Part shown: positions 1-8,556 of the stretch, piece after piece | Numbering within the stretch: the first letter of the stretch is position 1 | Layout of the letters: the number at the start of each line of letters is the position of its first letter | Source: Oscillospiraceae bacterium | GTDB lineage: Bacteria; Bacillota; Clostridia; Oscillospirales; Oscillospiraceae | Length of the DNA: 64,000 nucleotides | Assembly: GCA_017469795.1 (NCBI GenBank) | Contig: JAFUFT010000049.1 | Span: 21,974-85,973, forward strand | Reading direction: 5' to 3' | Notes under the pieces: model-generated | Database searches by the model: none | What the model saw: only the letters and a program-made list of their open reading frames with translations | Told to the model about the DNA's origin: nothing | Translations under genes and position numbers: made by a program

Positions 1-318
1 GCCAACATGAAGAACATGATGAAGCAGGCCCAGCAAATGCAGCAGCAGATGATGCAGATGCAGCAGGAGCTGGAGGAGAAGGAATACGAAGCCACCGTGG
101 GCGGCGGCGTGGTCAAGGCGGTGGTCTCCGGCAAGAAGCAGGTCAAGGCCATTGAGATCGACCCGGAGGCCGTGGATCCGGAGGACGTGGAGATGCTCCA
201 GGATCTGGTGGTGGCCGCGGTGAACGAAGCCCTGCGGAAGTGCGAAGAGGATGTGGCCGCGTCCATGAACCGCTTTACCGGCGGCATGAACCTGGGCGGC
301 CTGGGCGGGCTTCTGTAA
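1..318 (+). CDS. ybaB: YbaB/EbfC family nucleoid-associated protein (5'-partial)
   Basis: The frame is open to the first base of the window, so the true start lies upstream and 105 residues are visible. The Met/Gln-rich coiled N-terminus, the central segment with [16 protein letters not shown] and the Gly-rich tail ending GGLGGLL are the hallmarks of the small dimeric DNA-binding YbaB family. Only 1 nt separates its stop codon from the recR start, the usual (dnaX)-ybaB-recR order in bacteria, which supports both calls. Family members bind DNA non-specifically and are linked to recombinational repair; that role is family knowledge, not visible here. Confidence 0.95.
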   Translation, partial: ANMKNMMKQAQQMQQQMMQMQQELEEKEYEATVGGGVVKAVVSGKKQVKAIEIDPEAVDPEDVEMLQDLVVAAVNEALRKCEEDVAASMNRFTGGMNLGGLGGLL

Positions 319-319
319 G

Positions 320-922
320 ATGAAGGCCTATCCGGTTAGTTTGGAACGGCTTGGTGAACAGTTCGCCAGGCTTCCCGGCATCGGCAACAAGACGGCCCGC
401 CGGCTGGCTTTCTTCGTGCTGGGTATGAGCGACGAAGACGCGGAGGCCTTCGCCTCCGCTATCCTTGAAGCCCGGAAAACGGTCCACACCTGTCCCGTCT
501 GCCAGAATCTCACGGATCAGGAGACCTGTCCTATCTGCGCCGACGAGACCCGCGACGGCGGAGTCATCTGCGTCGTGGCGGACCCCAAGGACGTGATTGC
601 CATGGAAAAGGCCCGGGAGTACCGGGGCAAGTACCACGTCCTCCACGGCGTCATCAGTCCCTTGGGCAACGTGGGGCCGGAGGATCTGAAGATCCGGGAA
701 CTGCTGCAGCGGGTCGCGGATGAGGACATCCGGGAGGTCATCATGGCCACCAATCCGGACACCGAGGGCGAAGCCACGGCCATGTATCTGAGCCGTCTTC
801 TGCGGCCTTTCGGCGTGAAAGTCACCCGCCTGGCCTACGGCATCCCCGTGGGCGGCCAGCTGGAATACGCCGACGAGGTGACGCTGACCCGCGCTCTGGA
901 GGGCCGGATCCTCATGGAATAA
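320..922 (+). CDS. recR: Recombination mediator RecR
   Basis: This 200-residue protein has the full RecR architecture: an N-terminal helix-hairpin-helix region ([14 protein letters not shown]), a four-cysteine zinc finger near residues 54-70 ([16 protein letters not shown]), and a Toprim domain starting at [15 protein letters not shown]. The C-terminal [16 protein letters not shown] segment is the conserved Walker-B-like tail. Length equals the family norm. RecR acts with RecF/RecO to load RecA at gaps. It is translated directly after ybaB and followed by a strong bidirectional terminator. Confidence 0.98.
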   Translation: MKAYPVSLERLGEQFARLPGIGNKTARRLAFFVLGMSDEDAEAFASAILEARKTVHTCPVCQNLTDQETCPICADETRDGGVICVVADPKDVIAMEKAREYRGKYHVLHGVISPLGNVGPEDLKIRELLQRVADEDIREVIMATNPDTEGEATAMYLSRLLRPFGVKVTRLAYGIPVGGQLEYADEVTLTRALEGRILME

Positions 923-937
923 TACCCGTAAGACACA

Positions 938-965
938 AAAAGGGAGGGCGTCAGCCCTCCCTTTT
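938..965. terminator. Bidirectional rho-independent terminator between recR and degV
   Basis: A perfect 12-bp stem (AAAAGGGAGGGC and its complement) with a 4-nt loop has a T-tract on both strands. It lies between the convergent ends of recR and degV. Confidence 0.9.
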
Positions 966-987
966 CCGTTTCTCCGAGACTCCGGGA

Positions 988-1863
988 TCACCCAATCCTC
1001 TGCTCTCCCAGGAACGCGATCACCACAAGGCTCGGCCCGGTATGGGTGCCGATCATGGGACCCACGTTGCCGATCATGATGTTTTCAAATCCGAACCGGC
1101 TCCGGAGCAGTTCCTCCGTAAAGGCTGCATCCTCCGGCACGTTTCCGTGGTGGATCATCACCATCTGCCGGTTCTGATCCCGGTAGCTGCCCATGTGCTG
1201 CTCCATGTAGTCCGCCAGATAGCAGAGAGACTTCTTCCGGCCGCGGATCTTTTTGGTCACCTGGAGTTTTCCCTGATCGTCCACGATCAGGAAGGGCTTG
1301 ATAGAGATCAGCGATCCCAGAACCGCACTGGACCGGCTGACCCGGCCGCCCCGCCAGAGGTCGAACAGGTTGTCCACCGTGATCGCCAGCAGTACGTGCC
1401 CGGCGTTTTCCCGGAGCCATTCCGCCGTCTCCTCCAGACTCTTTCCCTCCGCCCGGAGGGTGACCGCATAGTAGACCAGCAGCGCCTCGCCGGGAGAGCC
1501 GGTCAGGCTGTCCACCACTTCGATCTTCTTCTCCGGGTATTTTTCCATGATCTCCTCCGCGGCAGTCCTTACGCTGCCGACGGTACCGGACAGGCCGGAG
1601 GACAGCCCCACATAGAGGAACTCGTCTGCCTCCCCGATGTGCCGCTCAAAATAGGCGTATGCCTCCTCCGGATTGATCTGAGAGGTGGTCGGTTTGGCGC
1701 CGTTTTTCAGCATCTCGTAGAAATCCCGGGCGGACAGTTCCTTCTCCGCGCCGGCGATCACCTTGCCCTCCAGGATCGTGGACAGATACATGCATCCGAC
1801 ATCATTTTCCTCCAGAAACGTTCTGGAGAGGTCCGCGCCGTTGTCTGTTATAATCTTGAACAT
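988..1863 (-). CDS. DegV family fatty-acid-binding protein
   Basis: A 291-residue protein of normal DegV length. It begins MFKIITDNGADLS, carries the family PTTSQINPEE motif near residue 57 and the GLSSGLSGT stretch that lines the lipid pocket, and ends in a second alpha/beta domain with VGPMIGTHTGPS. DegV/FakB proteins hold a fatty acid for phosphorylation by the FakA kinase; no fakA is visible nearby, so the partner would be elsewhere. It is monocistronic, with its own sigma-A-type promoter just upstream. Confidence 0.93.
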   Translation of the reverse strand: MFKIITDNGADLSRTFLEENDVGCMYLSTILEGKVIAGAEKELSARDFYEMLKNGAKPTTSQINPEEAYAYFERHIGEADEFLYVGLSSGLSGTVGSVRTAAEEIMEKYPEKKIEVVDSLTGSPGEALLVYYAVTLRAEGKSLEETAEWLRENAGHVLLAITVDNLFDLWRGGRVSRSSAVLGSLISIKPFLIVDDQGKLQVTKKIRGRKKSLCYLADYMEQHMGSYRDQNRQMVMIHHGNVPEDAAFTEELLRSRFGFENIMIGNVGPMIGTHTGPSLVVIAFLGEQRIG

Positions 1864-1925
1864 AGTGGGTACTCCTTTTCTGTGGTCTGGGCCGCGCTCT
1901 TTGCGGTCGGATTCTAATCGGCCCT

Positions 1926-1954
1926 ATTATAGCACAAAAATATACCGTAAACAA
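1926..1954 (-). promoter_or_regulatory. Promoter of the degV-family gene
   Basis: On the minus strand a TTGTTT -35 box (1949-1954), a 17-bp spacer and a perfect TATAAT -10 box (1926-1931) with an upstream TGC extension lie about 60 nt before the start codon. The -35 falls inside a large inverted repeat. Confidence 0.7.
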
Positions 1955-1974
1955 CATCTAATTGTTTACGGTAT
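1942..1974. repeat. 13-bp perfect inverted repeat (terminator and/or operator)
   Basis: Two perfect 13-bp arms, ATACCGTAAACAA and its complement, are separated by 7 nt. On the minus strand it follows the membrane-protein gene that ends at 2015 and is followed by ATTTTTG, so it may be an AT-rich terminator. It also overlaps the -35 box of the degV-family promoter, so an operator role is possible. Confidence 0.6.
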
Positions 1975-2014
1975 TTTGTAATATAATTATGAATACGAAA
2001 TTAAGTCGCCGAAT

Positions 2015-2668
2015 TCAGTGTTTCCCTTCCCCCGCCTTTTCCAGGGTTCGGCGTCTGGCCGTCCCGCCGGACAAGAGCCGGAGCAGGAGAGCCAGCGCCA
2101 AGGTGACCAGCAGGATCACCGCTGCGGTGATCACCGACCCGACCACGCCGCCGGCGGCAAATCCGTACCAGTCCTTCTCCGGAAAATGCACGCCCCGCAC
2201 CAGCAGCACGGCGGTATAGTAGGTCCCGTACAGCACCGTCGGAATCAGTGCAGCCGCTGTTTCCCCCATGGAGATCGGACGATTCCGCAGGAAGACGCAC
2301 AGATGCGCCGCCGCCAGCAGCGGAATGATCAGATGGAAGAACAGATTCGCCCCCCGGAACAACTCGCCATACCCCAGGGACGGCCCGAAAAACAGCACCA
2401 CTACCGTGAATGTCAGCATGACCGCCGTCGTGGCCACATAGCTGAGCCGGTCCAGCCACAGCCTTCTGCCGGGCAGAAGCAGAGCAAGAAGATGTACGAT
2501 CCCCACCAGCAGATTGGACTGCACCGTGAAGAATTTCAGATTGCTCAGACCATATACCGTCAGGATCCCCGTATCGTGATTCGTCAGCATGATCCCGGTG
2601 CCCAACACGGTCAACGCGGCAATCAGTCCGGACAGCAGCCGGGCGCCTCTAAAACGATCCATCTTCAT
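2015..2668 (-). CDS. Pr6Pr-type six-helix integral membrane protein
   Basis: The 217-residue reading starts at MKMDRF; the ATG overlaps the stop of the upstream gene by 4 nt (ATGA), which fixes the start. About six hydrophobic segments are visible and the segment LKFFTVQSNLLVGIVHL matches the F-T-x-Q-S-N signature of Pr6Pr/FAR-17a-like membrane proteins. It ends in a short basic tail (GTARRRTLEKAGEGKH). Function in this family is unknown. It is cotranscribed with a flavin reductase. Confidence 0.75.
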   Translation of the reverse strand: MKMDRFRGARLLSGLIAALTVLGTGIMLTNHDTGILTVYGLSNLKFFTVQSNLLVGIVHLLALLLPGRRLWLDRLSYVATTAVMLTFTVVVLFFGPSLGYGELFRGANLFFHLIIPLLAAAHLCVFLRNRPISMGETAAALIPTVLYGTYYTAVLLVRGVHFPEKDWYGFAAGGVVGSVITAAVILLVTLALALLLRLLSGGTARRRTLEKAGEGKH

Positions 2669-3228
2669 TGCTCCCCTGACCTCATCGCATCTATGGCCTG
2701 CCGCAGGATCTCCTCCGCGTCCGCGCCATCCAGATCCAGTCCCACCGCCCGGATCAGCTCTGTCTCCGGGATGCCGTAAAAGCTCTGCGCCAGGGCCTTG
2801 ACATATCCGTATCCGTATTCCTCCGGGCAATACAGTCCGCCCGCCGTCATGACATAGTACAGCTTCTTCGCCCGGCACAGTCCCTCCGGGATCCCCTCCG
2901 GCGTGTACCGGAAGGTGACGCCCACCACGTTGATCTGCTCCAGATACTGTTTCAGAGCGGCCGGAAAGGACAGATCCCAATAGGGGGCGGCGATCACGAT
3001 CTCGTCCGCAAGAGCAAACTGCCGGGCCATCTCAAACACCGGCGCTTCAAACATCCCTTCCGCGCACAGCCGGTCCCGCTCCCGCAGGAACTCCTCATTC
3101 ACCGCAGGGAACCGCTGCTCCTCCAGACGCAGCTCCACGACGGGCCGGCCGATCTCGCTGAGCAGGCAGTCCGCCAGCCGCTTCGTTCTGGAGTCTCCCC
3201 GAACGCAGGCATTCACAAACAGAACCAT
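2665..3228 (-). CDS. NAD(P)H-dependent flavin reductase, flavodoxin-like fold (AzoR/MdaB type)
   Basis: 187 residues. The N-terminus MVLFVNACVRGDSRTKRLA is the flavin-phosphate-binding loop of flavodoxin-like quinone/azo reductases. Mid-protein IAAPYWDLSFPAALKQYLEQ and later VMTAGGLY are the conserved FMN-contacting segments. The start was chosen because an AAGGAGG site sits 7 nt upstream; an earlier in-frame extension lacks one. Such enzymes reduce quinones, azo dyes or flavins in the cytosol; substrate cannot be told from sequence. It overlaps the Pr6Pr-type gene by 4 nt. Confidence 0.85.
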   Translation of the reverse strand: MVLFVNACVRGDSRTKRLADCLLSEIGRPVVELRLEEQRFPAVNEEFLRERDRLCAEGMFEAPVFEMARQFALADEIVIAAPYWDLSFPAALKQYLEQINVVGVTFRYTPEGIPEGLCRAKKLYYVMTAGGLYCPEEYGYGYVKALAQSFYGIPETELIRAVGLDLDGADAEEILRQAIDAMRSGEQ

Positions 3229-3265
3229 ATCCGCGCCTCCTTTTTCTCTTACAATCAATATGCCG

Positions 3266-3294
3266 ATTATAGCACCGTCCCGGCGCAAGTTCAA
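3266..3294 (-). promoter_or_regulatory. Promoter of the flavin reductase operon
   Basis: TTGAAC (3289-3294) and TATAAT (3266-3271) boxes on the minus strand are 17 bp apart, with a TGC extension before the -10. The start codon is about 38 nt downstream. Confidence 0.65.
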
Positions 3295-3317
3295 TTCCCC
3301 CGCCCCGAAAAGCGGCA

Positions 3318-3350
3318 GAAACAGGCACAGCCCAGCGCTGTGCCTGTTTC
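3318..3350. terminator. Hairpin terminator after the SnoaL-like operon
   Basis: A perfect 14-bp stem (GAAACAGGCACAGC and its complement) with a 5-nt loop lies just past the stop at 3367. The T-tract on the minus strand is weak, so termination may be partial. Confidence 0.6.
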
Positions 3351-3366
3351 CTTTTCAATCCATGTT

Positions 3367-4590
3367 TCAGTAACCGTAATCCGGGTCATATACCCCGTAT
3401 TCCCACGGCACCGCCGGTTCATAGGGATACACAGAATCCTCAGACAGGGAAAACGGTGTGGTCGGCGGTCCTCCGGCCGGGAGAGTCAGCGTCCCGTCCA
3501 GCGCGCCTGCCGTCCGGATCTCCCCGCTGCCCCAGACAGAATCAAACAGGCCGTACTCATGCAGATGCCAGATCCGAAGGCCTGCTCCGGTCACGATAAA
3601 ATCCGCGGCATACTTCCGCCATGCGAAAATCCCTTCCGTCGTCCCGTCTCCGCGCCGGATGGTCCGGTAGCCGGGACTGACCCAGACGCCTTTGGCAGTC
3701 TGACAGTCTCCCGCGGCTCTGATCACCGGCGTCTCCAGCGACTGCGCTCCTTCCAGGATCGTTTCCCCGGCTGGAAGCAATGCGGCATAGGCATTTCGGA
3801 TCTCCTCCGGCCCGGCATATACCCCTGAGAGAAGCTCTGCCCGGACCGTGGGGGTCTCCATGGCGAACAATCCGGGGATCTCGTCAAATCTTCCGGATGA
3901 CAGATACTCCGCGTAGATGCCCATTAAACGCTGCGCCTCCGCGGCCAGCTCCAAGCGCGTGATCCGAGCCTCGTCCGATCGGTCCCAGGGGGCGATCTGC
4001 CGGGGTGCAAGCGGGATCCCCGCCGGATCCGGCGCAGGCGGCACTTCCTCCGGAGGACTGTCCGGCGTGAACTCCGCCGGAATGCCGTCCCACGGAAGCA
4101 TCTGCGTCTCCGCCCAGTTCTTCTCAAAGGTCGTGGTAAAAAGCGGGGTCACCTGCAGATGCCGGAGTCTCCACCCCGCCTCCTCCCGAACAAATATGCC
4201 GCAGACCTTCTGCCAGGCCCAATAGGAGCGCAAGCCATTGGGCGCGCCGTTCTCCTGCAGGGTAAACACGCCTGGAGAGATCCAGCTGCCTACGGCGGTA
4301 CAGCAGTCCTCTCCCACCGTGATGACCGGGGTGTTGGCGCCATGCACCGTCAGCAGGCCGGGTCTTCCGTCCTCATCCCCGTAAAGGGCGCGATACAGTC
4401 CGCCAAAGAGCCTCTCCAGGCCCTCCCGTCCCCGATAAGTTCCCCAGGGCGTGGACACCCAAATCTCATCCTCTTCCGCAAACAATTCCGGGATCTTTTG
4501 GTACTGTCTCCCCGACAGATATCCGGACAGGGCGGCGATAATCCGCTGCAGTTCCGCGTTTGCCTGCAGCCTTTTGATTCGTTTTTCCAT
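3367..4590 (-). CDS. Tandem SnoaL/NTF2-like domain protein
   Basis: 407 residues built from two similar halves, each starting with a helix then an NTF2-like cone-shaped sheet: residues about 1-160 (IIAALSGYLSGRQYQKIPELFAEEDEIWV) and about 210-360 (LMGIYAEYLSSGRFDEIPGLFAMETPTV). Each half ends with a W-R-x-x-H-L or IWHLH strand typical of SnoaL/scytalone-dehydratase relatives. No signal peptide. Family members isomerise or dehydrate polycyclic or steroid-like substrates, or are only binding proteins; substrate here is unknown. An AGGAGG site precedes the ATG. Cotranscribed with a second SnoaL-like gene 15 nt upstream. Confidence 0.75.
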   Translation of the reverse strand: MEKRIKRLQANAELQRIIAALSGYLSGRQYQKIPELFAEEDEIWVSTPWGTYRGREGLERLFGGLYRALYGDEDGRPGLLTVHGANTPVITVGEDCCTAVGSWISPGVFTLQENGAPNGLRSYWAWQKVCGIFVREEAGWRLRHLQVTPLFTTTFEKNWAETQMLPWDGIPAEFTPDSPPEEVPPAPDPAGIPLAPRQIAPWDRSDEARITRLELAAEAQRLMGIYAEYLSSGRFDEIPGLFAMETPTVRAELLSGVYAGPEEIRNAYAALLPAGETILEGAQSLETPVIRAAGDCQTAKGVWVSPGYRTIRRGDGTTEGIFAWRKYAADFIVTGAGLRIWHLHEYGLFDSVWGSGEIRTAGALDGTLTLPAGGPPTTPFSLSEDSVYPYEPAVPWEYGVYDPDYGY

Positions 4591-4605
4591 CCTCTTCCTC
4601 CTGTC

Positions 4606-5280
4606 TCAGTTCGCGGTTTCCGGATCGAATTCCCGGTAGGGTTCCGGCACCTCCGGCGCATAGGGCACCGTCGTGCGGATGTCATACCGGTATCCGGAGG
4701 TGGGCGGCAGATCCGGCGGGAACCGGTCCGGCGGCGGTCCCATCTCCGCACCCGCTCCCTCCGGCGGCATAGGCCGGGGAGCCGGATCGGACCAGGGCCG
4801 GCAGCCATCCGTCATAAATCCGTCGTAGACCTTCAGGTGCCAAATCCTCCAATGTCCGTTCTCAAAGACAAAGTCCGCACCGTAGCGGAACATCCCCCAA
4901 TGCTGCTCCCGGCGCTCCGTCCGGAGGAAAAATGCGAAGCCCAGGGAGATCCAGGTTCCTTTCGCCGTTGTTCCGTCCTGCCCCACCATAACACAGGGCG
5001 TATTCTGCGGATGCTTTGCCACGATCCCCCGGCCCTCAAAGCCCGGATAATGTCCTCCCGCGTGCTGGTCATAGTGCTTTCCCAGATAAAGCCGGGCAAT
5101 GCTGTCAAGACCCACATATACGCCGCCCAGCTCCACCCGAACGTCCTCCCGGGTTTCGGAAAAGAGTCCCATCAGCTCGTCATATTTTCTTCCGTCCAGA
5201 AAAAAGGAATAGGAGCCCATCAGATTCTGGATCTCCTGAATGGCCTCCAGCTCCCATATTTCCCGTTCCATCATTTCCAC
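4606..5280 (-). CDS. SnoaL/NTF2-like domain protein
   Basis: 224 residues with one NTF2-like domain (residues about 8-145: IQNLMGSYSFFLDGRKYDEL to GHWRIWHLKVYDGF), followed by a Pro-rich tail (PAPRPMPPEGAGAEMGPPPD) that may be disordered. The GTG start at 5280 has AAGGA 10 nt upstream; ATG codons at 5274 and 5271 are alternatives. Its domain resembles each half of the neighbouring 407-residue protein and is the same fold as bile-acid 7-alpha-dehydratase and ketosteroid isomerase. Between it and the lipoprotein gene lies a 26-nt hairpin (5308-5333). Confidence 0.75.
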   Translation of the reverse strand: MEMMEREIWELEAIQEIQNLMGSYSFFLDGRKYDELMGLFSETREDVRVELGGVYVGLDSIARLYLGKHYDQHAGGHYPGFEGRGIVAKHPQNTPCVMVGQDGTTAKGTWISLGFAFFLRTERREQHWGMFRYGADFVFENGHWRIWHLKVYDGFMTDGCRPWSDPAPRPMPPEGAGAEMGPPPDRFPPDLPPTSGYRYDIRTTVPYAPEVPEPYREFDPETAN

Positions 5281-5307
5281 GTCATCACATCCTTTGCTTC
5301 AATGCGA

Positions 5308-5333
5308 GGCCACCCGTCCGAGAACGGATGGCC
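5308..5333 (-). terminator. Intercistronic hairpin after the solute-binding lipoprotein gene
   Basis: A 10-bp stem GGCCAYCCGT with a short loop lies between the lipoprotein stop (5352) and the SnoaL-like start. It has no T-tract, so it may be a processing or attenuation site rather than a full terminator. Confidence 0.4.
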
Positions 5334-5351
5334 CCAGGAAAAGAGGATCGA

Positions 5352-7160
5352 TCAGCCTTCAAACAGGGCCTCGATCTTGGCCCGATTCTCCGCATCGGCC
5401 TCATATGCCGTTTCATACAGCTCGATCAGCCGGTCAGCGCCCATGTCTCTGAGTTCCTGCCGGAAGGAATCAAAGGTGTCCTCCGTGACCGGGATATCGC
5501 CGATAATAAACTTCACCTGATGCTCCACCAGATAGGTGGCCAGATCGGTCTTCAGGGAGTTGATCTCGTAGACCGTCTCCTGATCCATGGTCAGGTTGAC
5601 AAACGGAGCCTCGTTGTCGCTCCAGATTGCCATGGCCTCCTGCTGCATATCGTTGTAGCAGATCTGAGTCCGCAGCGGCGTCTGATAGTAGGGCCCGTCT
5701 GTGAATCCGTAGCAGGCGATGATCGGATCGAAGGGCAGCCCCATGGGATTGTTGGTCACGAACTCAGTATAGGCGATCCTGCCGTCCGCGTCCTCCGTAT
5801 AGGTGACTCCCTCCAGACCGTAGTTGGCGAACTTGGTGCCCTCCTCGGTATAGAACAGGTCAATCATCCGCATGGCTGTCTCCAGCTGTTCCTGCGGGCA
5901 GTTGCCGGTGATGCTCCAGGCTCCTCTGGTGGAGGCGCCGGAGGCCTTCTGCCGGCCCAGATACAGGGTGTCGCCGGCATGGAGCCGCGGCGCACTGATG
6001 CCGATTGGATCGTACGTGGATCCCTCGTCATAGTAGTTGACCGTCGATGCCAGTTCTCCCACCGTACCGGTAAATACACCCAGCCGCTCCTGCGTGTGCA
6101 GGCTGGAATCCGGGAAATCCTCTTCCGTTGCGCTGTAGAAATCCCGGAAGATCAGGTCCTCCTGATACCACTGGCTCAGCATCTGCAGATAGTCGAAGTA
6201 GGCGTCCTCCAGCGGGCCGAACTTCACCTTCATATTATCCTGGGCATCGAAATAGACCGGAACATCCCCGTGGGTCAGATTGGAAGAGATCCCATAACCC
6301 GCGGACAGGCCCTCGTTGGCCGCCGCCCCGTGGTAGGGAAGCCAGAGGGCATTCGGGTGGCCATGCTCCTTGAAAGCGGCCAATGCGTCGTGCCAGTCTT
6401 CAAAGGTGACGGGCGTCTCAAGCCCTGCCTCCTCCAGCCAGTCCCGGCGAATGATCCATCCGCCGTCTGTGCCGATGTTTTCATCAATCACGCCCACCGC
6501 ATAGGGCAGATACCCTTCCGTGGTGTAGGCGGTGGTCAGATAGTCCAGTTTGCTGTTGAGGAGCTCATAGTAGAAGGGCATATACTCCTTATAGTTCGGC
6601 GCCAGATCCAGGATAATGTCCTCGTCCACCGCCGCGGACATCCCCGCCGGATAGTATTCAGACAGGTCAAAGGTCAGTATTTCGGGCAGATCTCCGGAGG
6701 CAATGTCCAGCGGCACTGTTGTCGCCATGCTGTTGGTTCCGTACACCTTATATTCCAGATCCATCCCGGTCTGCTCTGCGAGCCACTGATACCATCCCAC
6801 TGCCGTAGGGTCACTTCCCAGGATCATGTCGTAGAGCATATCGAACCATTTGATTGCCACCGTGACGGTGGGCGTGTCCGGATCTGCCGGGAAGTAAGAC
6901 AGCGTGGCCTCCTTGGCGGCCTCCAGTTCCTCATCCACTGCTTCTTCCGGCTCCACTGCGGATTCCACGATCTCTTCGGAAGATTCCGCCTCTGCCGTCT
7001 CCGCAGCCGGTTCCGGTTCCGCATTCTCCTGGACCGGAGCCTCCGCCGCAGATACTGAGCCCTCCACCGCAGGTGTCTGCGGGGCGGAACCGCAGGCCGC
7101 CAGCATGGAAACCGCCAGCGCCAGGCACAGCAGAATACTGACGTATTTCATCATTTTCAT
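5352..7160 (-). CDS. Extracellular solute-binding lipoprotein (family 1-like)
   Basis: 602 residues with a lipoprotein signal (MKMMKYVSILLCLALAVSMLAAC, lipid-modified Cys at residue 23), an Ala/Glu/Pro-rich linker of about 75 residues, and a large periplasmic-binding fold. Family marks include GDLPEILTF, VDEDIILDLAPNYKEYMPFY and IIRRDWLEEAGLETPVTFEDW, as in LplA/YtcQ-type carbohydrate-binding lipoproteins. No permease or ATPase gene lies nearby, so it is an orphan receptor or shares a transporter encoded elsewhere. It has a good AGGAGGG site. It sits between SnoaL-like genes and a PucR-type regulator that may control it. Confidence 0.88.
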   Translation of the reverse strand: MKMMKYVSILLCLALAVSMLAACGSAPQTPAVEGSVSAAEAPVQENAEPEPAAETAEAESSEEIVESAVEPEEAVDEELEAAKEATLSYFPADPDTPTVTVAIKWFDMLYDMILGSDPTAVGWYQWLAEQTGMDLEYKVYGTNSMATTVPLDIASGDLPEILTFDLSEYYPAGMSAAVDEDIILDLAPNYKEYMPFYYELLNSKLDYLTTAYTTEGYLPYAVGVIDENIGTDGGWIIRRDWLEEAGLETPVTFEDWHDALAAFKEHGHPNALWLPYHGAAANEGLSAGYGISSNLTHGDVPVYFDAQDNMKVKFGPLEDAYFDYLQMLSQWYQEDLIFRDFYSATEEDFPDSSLHTQERLGVFTGTVGELASTVNYYDEGSTYDPIGISAPRLHAGDTLYLGRQKASGASTRGAWSITGNCPQEQLETAMRMIDLFYTEEGTKFANYGLEGVTYTEDADGRIAYTEFVTNNPMGLPFDPIIACYGFTDGPYYQTPLRTQICYNDMQQEAMAIWSDNEAPFVNLTMDQETVYEINSLKTDLATYLVEHQVKFIIGDIPVTEDTFDSFRQELRDMGADRLIELYETAYEADAENRAKIEALFEG

Positions 7161-7202
7161 TTTTCACCCTCCTGTGATTTCAAGTTTCCTTCCAATAATC
7201 GT

Positions 7203-7208
7203 ATTTTA
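7203..7208 (-). promoter_or_regulatory. Possible extended -10 of the lipoprotein gene
   Basis: TGCTAAAAT on the minus strand about 43 nt before the start codon fits an extended -10. No convincing -35 is present, so it may need an activator. Confidence 0.35.
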
Positions 7209-7280
7209 GCACAGAGAAAACGTAAAATCACCGGACTGAAAACTAATAAAACTCCGGCAAATCGTGCCAGAGCACAAAAA

Positions 7281-7307
7281 GTGCCGGGCAGCTATGCTGC
7301 CCGGCAT
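7281..7307 (-). terminator. Rho-independent terminator of the PucR-type regulator
   Basis: A 12-bp GC-rich stem (GTGCCGGGCAGC and its near-perfect complement) with a 3-nt loop is followed on the minus strand by TTTTTG. It lies 8 nt after the stop codon at 7315. Confidence 0.85.
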
Positions 7308-7314
7308 CTGCTTT

Positions 7315-8481
7315 CTACCGGTGGAAATATCGGTTTCGATCCATACAGGCAAGGATCCGGAGTGATGTCTCCAGCTGGGCAAAGGCCCTCGGGTCATCCA
7401 ACGAGATCTCCAGTAGCTCCATTGCCTTTGCGATCCGATAGTTTACTGTATTGCGGTGCAGATGCATCTCCTGCGCCGTTGCGCTGACGCTTCGGCCGTT
7501 TCGGATATAGTGATCCAGCGTGTACATCAGCCCCAGTTCCTTGGCCTGATCCAGCGTGGCAAGCTCCAGCAGCTTCGGCATCACATAGTCCATGGCCGTA
7601 CCGCTGCGTACACATTCCCAAACGGGCATATACTCCAGATAATGGTCATACAGATGGATCCGCACCTCCGGCTCCACCCGCCGGCCCACATCCAGCGCAT
7701 TGCGGGCCTGCACATATGCGTTCCGAATCTCGGAAAGCCGTCCGAACATCCGGCTTATGCCAAACTCCAGATCTCCGGGCGGCTCCGGCAGCGACCGGTC
7801 TTCGGGAAGCAGGAGCAGCAGGTTGCTCTTATAGCGTACGGTACGGCTGTCCTGCCCCAGCTGCCGGCTGTCAAATCCATAAAACTCCGCTCCCTGCAAG
7901 AACGCATCTGCACAGCAGAGGTACAGGGCACTCCCCGGTTCCCAGCCGCTCAGGCAGGCCTGGGCCAAAATCTCCTCCTCGGAAAGAGCGTTCCCATCCA
8001 ACAGGTATTCCACCAGCCGGTCCAGCCCGCTGGAGGACAGAGAACCATCGTCCGGAAGCATGGCGGCGCCGCAGACCCGGCTCATGACCTCCACCACCAG
8101 GGCGTCTTCTTCCGTAAAGGGCCGGAAATAGTCGATGATTTCCATCTGCCCCAAAGTCCGTCCGCCGACCTTCAGAACCTTGTGCATATGGGCGTTGGAG
8201 TCCAGCTTTTCCACATGGAGCTGATCATCCCGAAGCATATCCCGGACCCGGTTCTGCCAGCCGGGCTCTTTCGTGAAGTCCCGGGAGGGAAACCTGTTTT
8301 TCTGCAGGTAGACGAACTCATCCTCCTGCACGTCACAGTCTGTGATCGCCGTCACGTGCATATTCCCATCGAACACGATCATGGGATTTCCCAGGAGTTC
8401 AAGGCTTCGGTCCGCCAGTTCCTGCGGCGTCGCACACCGGTTGATCATCCTGAGCTTTTCCTGCAAGGTCAGTTCCCTCAC
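7315..8481 (-). CDS. PucR/CdaR-type helix-turn-helix transcriptional regulator
   Basis: 388 residues. The N-terminal part (residues about 1-130) looks like a small-molecule sensor region, the middle like the PucR/GGDEF-related domain (residues about 150-280), and the C-terminus is a typical PucR helix-turn-helix (VSATAQEMHLHRNTVNYRI near residue 340). The GTG start has GGAGG 9 nt upstream. PucR-type proteins activate catabolic or uptake genes in response to the substrate. Its position between two divergent solute-binding/SnoaL/MaoC gene groups suggests it controls one or both; this is inference from location. Confidence 0.85.
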   Translation of the reverse strand: MRELTLQEKLRMINRCATPQELADRSLELLGNPMIVFDGNMHVTAITDCDVQEDEFVYLQKNRFPSRDFTKEPGWQNRVRDMLRDDQLHVEKLDSNAHMHKVLKVGGRTLGQMEIIDYFRPFTEEDALVVEVMSRVCGAAMLPDDGSLSSSGLDRLVEYLLDGNALSEEEILAQACLSGWEPGSALYLCCADAFLQGAEFYGFDSRQLGQDSRTVRYKSNLLLLLPEDRSLPEPPGDLEFGISRMFGRLSEIRNAYVQARNALDVGRRVEPEVRIHLYDHYLEYMPVWECVRSGTAMDYVMPKLLELATLDQAKELGLMYTLDHYIRNGRSVSATAQEMHLHRNTVNYRIAKAMELLEISLDDPRAFAQLETSLRILACMDRNRYFHR

Positions 8482-8556
8482 TGTGTTTCTCCTCCGTTCA
8501 GACGCTATTTCCGCAACAAAAATCGCTGTCCGGCTGCCGACCGCTCGGTTTACATC

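Noticed and set aside
5016..7058. Plus-strand ORF of 680 codons over the lipoprotein gene
   Set aside because: Antisense shadow of the lipoprotein at 5352.
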